The notes under the pieces are model-generated. The model worked only from the letters and a program-made list of their open reading frames with translations. It had not been told where the DNA came from and searched no databases. A stretch of 64,000 nucleotides of DNA, from NCBI RefSeq assembly GCF_017834145.1, contig NZ_JAFIDA010000001.1, positions 3,100,001 through 3,164,000 on the forward strand, given 5' to 3'. Origin of the DNA: Leucobacter exalbidus. Its GTDB lineage: Bacteria > Actinomycetota > Actinomycetes > Actinomycetales > Microbacteriaceae. Both the position numbers and the translations under genes were made by a program. This document shows, in pieces, positions 60,184-64,000 of this stretch; the stretch's first letter is position 1; every line of letters starts with the position of its first letter.

Positions 60184-61602
60184 GTGAGCGATACCCACCC
60201 CGTCATCATTATTGGCGCAGGTCCCGTCGGCCTCGCCGCCGCCGCACACCTGCTTGAGCGGGGCCAAGAGGTGCGCGTACTTGAAGCGGGTGCAGGCGTA
60301 GGCGCGGCCGTGCAATCGTGGGGCCACATCAAACTCTTCTCGACCTGGCAGTACAACATCGATGCCGCGGCACGCAGGTTGCTCGAAACGCAGGTGCCGG
60401 GGTACAGCGCCCAGTGGCAGGCGCCGCGAGCGACTCGTCTCCCCACGGGGGCCGAGCTGGTGAGCGAGTACCTGGCGCCGTTGGCGGCGCATCCCGCATT
60501 GTCTACGCACATCAGCTATGGCCACCGGGTGACCGGCATCAGCCGAGTGCAGCCCGATGGCAGCGGGGTCGATAAAACCCGGTCAGTCGGCCGCGATGAA
60601 TCACTCTTTCTCGTACGCACTGAAACAGAATCGGGCGTGACTGACCTCGTCGCCCGTGCAGTGATTGACGCTTCAGGAACCTGGGGCCAGCCCAACCCGG
60701 TGGGCCGTTCGGGGCTTCCTGCTCTGGGCGAAGCCACGGCGCGAGAGTTGGGGCGCATCACCTCGCCCCTGCCTGACCCGCTGGGGAGCGACACCGTGGC
60801 ATTCGCCGGTAAAACGGTGCTCGTGCTGGGGGCCGGGCACTCGGCAGCGAATACCCTCATCAGCCTGGGCCGGTTGCGCCAGCGTGATCCCGACACCACC
60901 GTGCTCTGGGGGCTGCGCGCGAAGGCAAACCCCGTGCGGCTCTACGGCGGCGGAAACGCCGATGAACTCCCCGCGCGCGGCCAACTCGGCATCAGCCTGC
61001 GCCGCTTCGTCGAAAACGGCGACATCACCATCGTGGAAGATGCCTCGGTGGTCTCGCTTACCGCGGGGGAGCAGGTGACGGTGTCGCTCGCTGACGGCCG
61101 ACACCTTGCAGTCGACCTCGTGGTCCCAGCGACCGGGTTTCGGCCTGACCTCTCGCTGCTGTCAGAGCTGCGGCTCGACATAGACGAGATCGTCGAAGCG
61201 CCACGAGAACTGGGCCCGCTTATTGACCCGCAGTTCCACAGCTGTGGCACGGTGACGGCCCACGGCGAACGCGTGCTCTCGCACCCCGAGCCGAATTTTT
61301 ACATTGTGGGCATGAAGAGTTACGGCCGTGCTCCCACGTTCCTCATGGCCACCGGCTACGAACAGGTCCGCTCGATCGCGGCATTCCTTGCGGGGGATCG
61401 CGCCGCAGCAGACCAAGTTGAGCTCGAGCTCCCCGAAACCGGGGTGTGTTCCACCGACCTTGGGGGTTCCTGCGATCTCCCGGTAGTAACCGAAGCCGCC
61501 GAAAGCTGCTGCGCAGCCCCGCCAGCACCCATCACCATCGGATTTGCCACGGGCACCCTGCACGGGCATGCCGAGTTGGTGGCTGAAGAGCAGCAAAACT
61601 AG
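60184..61602 (+). CDS. Arsenic-locus FAD/NAD(P)-binding flavoprotein with a Cys-rich C-terminus (ArsO-like)
   Basis: A 472-residue two-dinucleotide-fold flavoprotein. FAD motif GAGPVG at residues 11-16, second GAGHSA motif near residue 220, and C-terminal ATGF/ATGYEQVRSIAAFLAGD region. The final 55 residues contain Cys422, Cys430 and the pair Cys442-Cys443. It resembles flavin monooxygenases and putative flavoproteins in actinobacterial ars operons (such as ArsO in Streptomyces). Likely role: oxidation or sequestration of arsenic species; the tail could bind As(III). It is controlled from the shared ArsR sites. Confidence 0.87.
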   Translation: MSDTHPVIIIGAGPVGLAAAAHLLERGQEVRVLEAGAGVGAAVQSWGHIKLFSTWQYNIDAAARRLLETQVPGYSAQWQAPRATRLPTGAELVSEYLAPLAAHPALSTHISYGHRVTGISRVQPDGSGVDKTRSVGRDESLFLVRTETESGVTDLVARAVIDASGTWGQPNPVGRSGLPALGEATARELGRITSPLPDPLGSDTVAFAGKTVLVLGAGHSAANTLISLGRLRQRDPDTTVLWGLRAKANPVRLYGGGNADELPARGQLGISLRRFVENGDITIVEDASVVSLTAGEQVTVSLADGRHLAVDLVVPATGFRPDLSLLSELRLDIDEIVEAPRELGPLIDPQFHSCGTVTAHGERVLSHPEPNFYIVGMKSYGRAPTFLMATGYEQVRSIAAFLAGDRAAADQVELELPETGVCSTDLGGSCDLPVVTEAAESCCAAPPAPITIGFATGTLHGHAELVAEEQQN

Positions 61603-61635
61603 CGCCCTACCGCATCGGATCGGGCGATACAAGTC

Positions 61636-61665
61636 TTGCTAGCCGCATTCGAAAGGGCGTAGCCT
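61636..61665 (+). promoter_or_regulatory. Promoter of the HAD-GH65 operon
   Basis: TTGCTA (61636-61641) and TAGCCT (61660-61665) with an 18-base spacer. A strong AGGAGG follows at 61683-61688 before the GTG at 61696. Confidence 0.6.
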
Positions 61666-61695
61666 CACGAGTAGTGACCTATAGGAGGACCGCCC

Positions 61696-62400
61696 GTGAT
61701 CAACGGATTTGATGCCCACCTGTTCGATCTCGACGGGGTGATTACCCCCACGGTAATACTGCATCGCCGCGCTTGGCGCGAAACATTCGATGAACTTTTC
61801 ACGCAGCTGGGGCTCGCCCCCTACCGCGAAGAAGAATACTTCTCGTACCTCGACGGTCTGCCACGGTTTGCTGGGGTGGCCACGCTGTGCGCGGCCCGCG
61901 GCATCGAACTCCCCGATGGGGCGTCGGGCGACGTGGGGCTCAGCAGCATCGCCGGGGTCGGCAATCTGAAAAACCAGCGCTTCGCCGAGTTGCTCGAACG
62001 CGATGGCATCGAAGCGTACCCCGGCTCGCTGCAGCTGATGCATCAGCTCACGGTGGCCCATAAGCCCATGGCCATCGTGTCGAGCTCGCGCAACGCCGAT
62101 GCGGTGCTGCGCGCGGCCGGTATTCTCGCACGGTTTGACGCCATTGTCGATGGTGAACGGGCGGCCCAAGAAGGGTTGCCCGGCAAGCCCGCGCCCGATA
62201 CGTTTGTGCGAGGTGCCGAACTCTTAGGGCTCGCGCCCGCGAACATCGTGGTGTACGAAGACGCAGAATCAGGGGTGGCCGCGGCCCGCGCAGGTGGGTT
62301 CGGTTTGGTGGTGGGCGTCGACCGGGGGGCCGGGCGCGCAGCGCTCGAACGCGCCGGCGCACATCACGTAGTGGCAGATCTAGGGGAGCTGGTGGGATGA
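61696..62400 (+). CDS. HAD-IA phosphatase of the beta-phosphoglucomutase type
   Basis: A 234-residue HAD enzyme. Motif I is FDLDGVITP (nucleophile Asp and acid-base Asp), motif II is VSSSRNADAVL, motif III lies in GLPGKPAPDTF, and motif IV is YEDAESGVAAARAGG. The actinobacterial subgroup with this order of cap residues (FSYLDGLPRFAG) is usually beta-phosphoglucomutase, converting beta-glucose 1-phosphate to glucose 6-phosphate. It overlaps the GH65 gene by ATGA, and GH65 phosphorylases yield beta-glucose 1-phosphate, so the pair makes sense as one pathway. Confidence 0.9.
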   Translation: MINGFDAHLFDLDGVITPTVILHRRAWRETFDELFTQLGLAPYREEEYFSYLDGLPRFAGVATLCAARGIELPDGASGDVGLSSIAGVGNLKNQRFAELLERDGIEAYPGSLQLMHQLTVAHKPMAIVSSSRNADAVLRAAGILARFDAIVDGERAAQEGLPGKPAPDTFVRGAELLGLAPANIVVYEDAESGVAAARAGGFGLVVGVDRGAGRAALERAGAHHVVADLGELVG

Positions 62401-64000
62401 GTAGTGACGCCTTTGGGGGGCCGATCAACGAACTGAAACGTGACTTCGGCGACGATCCATGGAGGCTGGTGTCGCACGGCATTGATCCGGATCTCGCAGG
62501 CCAAGATGAGACGCTGTTCTCGCTCGGCAACGGTTATTTGGGGCTGCGTGGCAATCACGAAGAGGGGCTGCCGCTGGGCAGCCACGGCACCTTTATCAAC
62601 GGGTTTCACGAAACCTGGCGCATTCAGCACGCCGAGAACGCGTACGGTTTCGCCGAGCAAGGCCAAACCATCGTCAATGTTCCCGATGCAAAAACCATCC
62701 GGATCTACGTCGATGACGAACGGCTCAACCTGAGCTCGGCAGACATTCTCGATGTCACCCGCATCCTCGACATGCGCGCGGGCACGCTCACGAGATCGCT
62801 GCTGTGGCTGACGCCGACTGGCAAGCGCGTGCGCGTGGAAACGCGGCGCATGGTGTCATTCAGTGCGCGGCACCTCGTGACGATCGAGATGCGGGTGACC
62901 GTGCTTGATGCCGATGCTGAGGTCACGATCTCGAGCCTGCTGCTCAACCGGCAAGACCTGGGGCGGGTGAGCACTGAACAGCCCGCGCCGGCCGACGGCC
63001 TCGCCGACCCGCGCAAGAGTGAGCAGCTCACCGAACGTATTTTGCAGCCGGGGCCGGCCGAACACGTCGGCGGCCGCAGCATCTTGAGCTATCGAGTGAC
63101 GAACTCGGGCATGACGCTGGGGGTGGGCGTTGACCACGATTTCGATGCGGGCGACGCCCCGGCAACCGAGGCCTGGCGACGCAGCACCGAGCGTGCTCCC
63201 GACCGCGTACGGCACGTGTTTCAGGGTGTGGCGCAGGCAGGTGTGACGGTGAAGCTGGTGAAGACGGTGGCCTATCACTCGTCGACCACGGCGGCGCTGC
63301 CCGAGCTGGTCGACCGCTGCGCGCACACGCTGTCGCAGGCGCGCGCCGAGCCCGCTGAGCAGCGCTGGGACATTCAGCGCGCATTTCTTGACAGCTTTTG
63401 GAGCCGCAGTGACGTGAAGGTCGATGCCGAGCCCGGGGTGCAACAGTCGGTGCGGTGGAATCTGCTGCAGCTTGCGCAGGCGTCGGCGCGCGCCGACGGC
63501 CGCGGGATCCCGGCCAAGGGACTGAGTGGTTCGGGGTACAGCGGCCACTATTTCTGGGATTCAGAGATTTATGTGCTGCCGTTTCTGACCTATACGACAC
63601 CGCTGTGGGCGCGCAACGCGCTGCGTGCGCGCGAACGCATGCTGCCGCACGCACGCAAACGCGCGGCCAAACTCAACGAAGACGGGGCGCTGTTTCCCTG
63701 GCGCACCATCAACGGTGAGGAAGCGAGTGCCTACTACGCCGCGGGCACCGCGCAGTATCACCTGAACGCCGACGTCACCTATGCGCTCGCGCGCTACGTT
63801 GCCGCATCAGGCGATTTTGAATACCTCGCCACGGGAGCCAGTGACATCGCCATCGAGACCGCCCGGCTGTGGCACTCGCTGGGATTCTGGCGACGAGATG
63901 CGGGCGGCGTCGACACCTTCCACATTCACGGCGTCACCGGGCCCGATGAGTACACCACCGTGGTGAACGACAATCTGTACACGAACACGATGGCACGGTT
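62397..64000 (+). CDS. Glycoside hydrolase family 65 protein (3' end outside the window)
   Basis: The first 534 residues of a disaccharide phosphorylase or hydrolase (maltose, trehalose or kojibiose type). The N-terminal beta-sandwich includes DETLFSLGNGYLGLRGNHEEG, and the catalytic barrel begins near residue 355 with AKGLSGSGYSGHYFWDSEIY. The general acid Glu is in GVTGPDEYTTVVND, near the end of the window. The frame is open to base 64000, so the C-terminus is missing. Start ATG overlaps the HAD stop. Substrate cannot be fixed without the rest. Confidence 0.93.
   Translation, partial: MSSDAFGGPINELKRDFGDDPWRLVSHGIDPDLAGQDETLFSLGNGYLGLRGNHEEGLPLGSHGTFINGFHETWRIQHAENAYGFAEQGQTIVNVPDAKTIRIYVDDERLNLSSADILDVTRILDMRAGTLTRSLLWLTPTGKRVRVETRRMVSFSARHLVTIEMRVTVLDADAEVTISSLLLNRQDLGRVSTEQPAPADGLADPRKSEQLTERILQPGPAEHVGGRSILSYRVTNSGMTLGVGVDHDFDAGDAPATEAWRRSTERAPDRVRHVFQGVAQAGVTVKLVKTVAYHSSTTAALPELVDRCAHTLSQARAEPAEQRWDIQRAFLDSFWSRSDVKVDAEPGVQQSVRWNLLQLAQASARADGRGIPAKGLSGSGYSGHYFWDSEIYVLPFLTYTTPLWARNALRARERMLPHARKRAAKLNEDGALFPWRTINGEEASAYYAAGTAQYHLNADVTYALARYVAASGDFEYLATGASDIAIETARLWHSLGFWRRDAGGVDTFHIHGVTGPDEYTTVVNDNLYTNTMAR

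Overview
The window is about 64 kb of G+C-rich DNA with dense, often overlapping genes. It looks like the chromosome of an actinobacterium, most likely a member of the Microbacteriaceae (Leucobacter-like). The evidence is the backbone order hflX, lexA with a LysM gene, hisC, hisB, hisH, hisA/priA, sseB-like, DUF1844, infC-rpmI-rplT, SpoU rRNA methyltransferase, pheS-pheT, argC-argJ-argB, together with a mycothiol-type ArsC, many GTG starts and several apparently leaderless genes. The genus is an inference; no rRNA or tRNA gene was found to confirm it.

Layout. 1-5400: end of hflX, then metE, a MetE-like protein and metF. 5400-6800: divergent lexA and a LysM membrane protein with LexA-box-like sites between them. 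6870-12660: histidine genes, with a DsbA-like/CcdA-like thiol-redox pair inserted. 12690-15340: aldo/keto reductase, AzlC/AzlD exporter, DUF1844. 15574-16907: infC (AUC start), rpmI, rplT and a strong terminator. 16960-20700: a TetR/SDR pair, an NTF2-like/TetR pair behind a duplicated palindromic operator, and the rRNA methyltransferase. 20710-24076: copper cluster copC, PCu(A)C chaperone and Tat-type DyP peroxidase, plus a membrane protein.

24136-36362 is the main accessory region: two divergent phosphonate-type uptake operons. The left one carries phnD-phnC-phnE, a tyrosine-phosphatase-like gene and a TetR gene. The right one carries an EamA transporter, phnD, phnC, a double-domain phnE fusion, an FAD amine oxidase, a PhnX-like HAD hydrolase and a zinc alcohol dehydrogenase. 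Together these look like uptake and oxidative degradation of an aminophosphonate that does not use the PhnW transaminase.

36400-41000: DUF6498 membrane protein and pheST. 41000-46400: GntR plus MFS transporter, a double PhnB-like VOC protein, an ABC-2 transporter. 46655-49167: arsenic locus 1 (Acr3 pump, ArsR-ArsC fusion, ArsC). 49316-53636: methylcitrate cycle (GntR, prpD, prpB, prpC), followed by an enoyl-CoA hydratase and a YgiN-like monooxygenase. 55227-59263: argC, argJ, argB and a prepilin peptidase. 59296-61602: arsenic locus 2 (mycothiol-type ArsC, ArsR, flavoprotein with a cysteine-rich tail) with an operator motif shared with locus 1. 61696-64000: a beta-phosphoglucomutase-like HAD and a GH65 phosphorylase/hydrolase that runs off the window. 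No transposase, integrase, CRISPR array, tRNA or rRNA was recognised.
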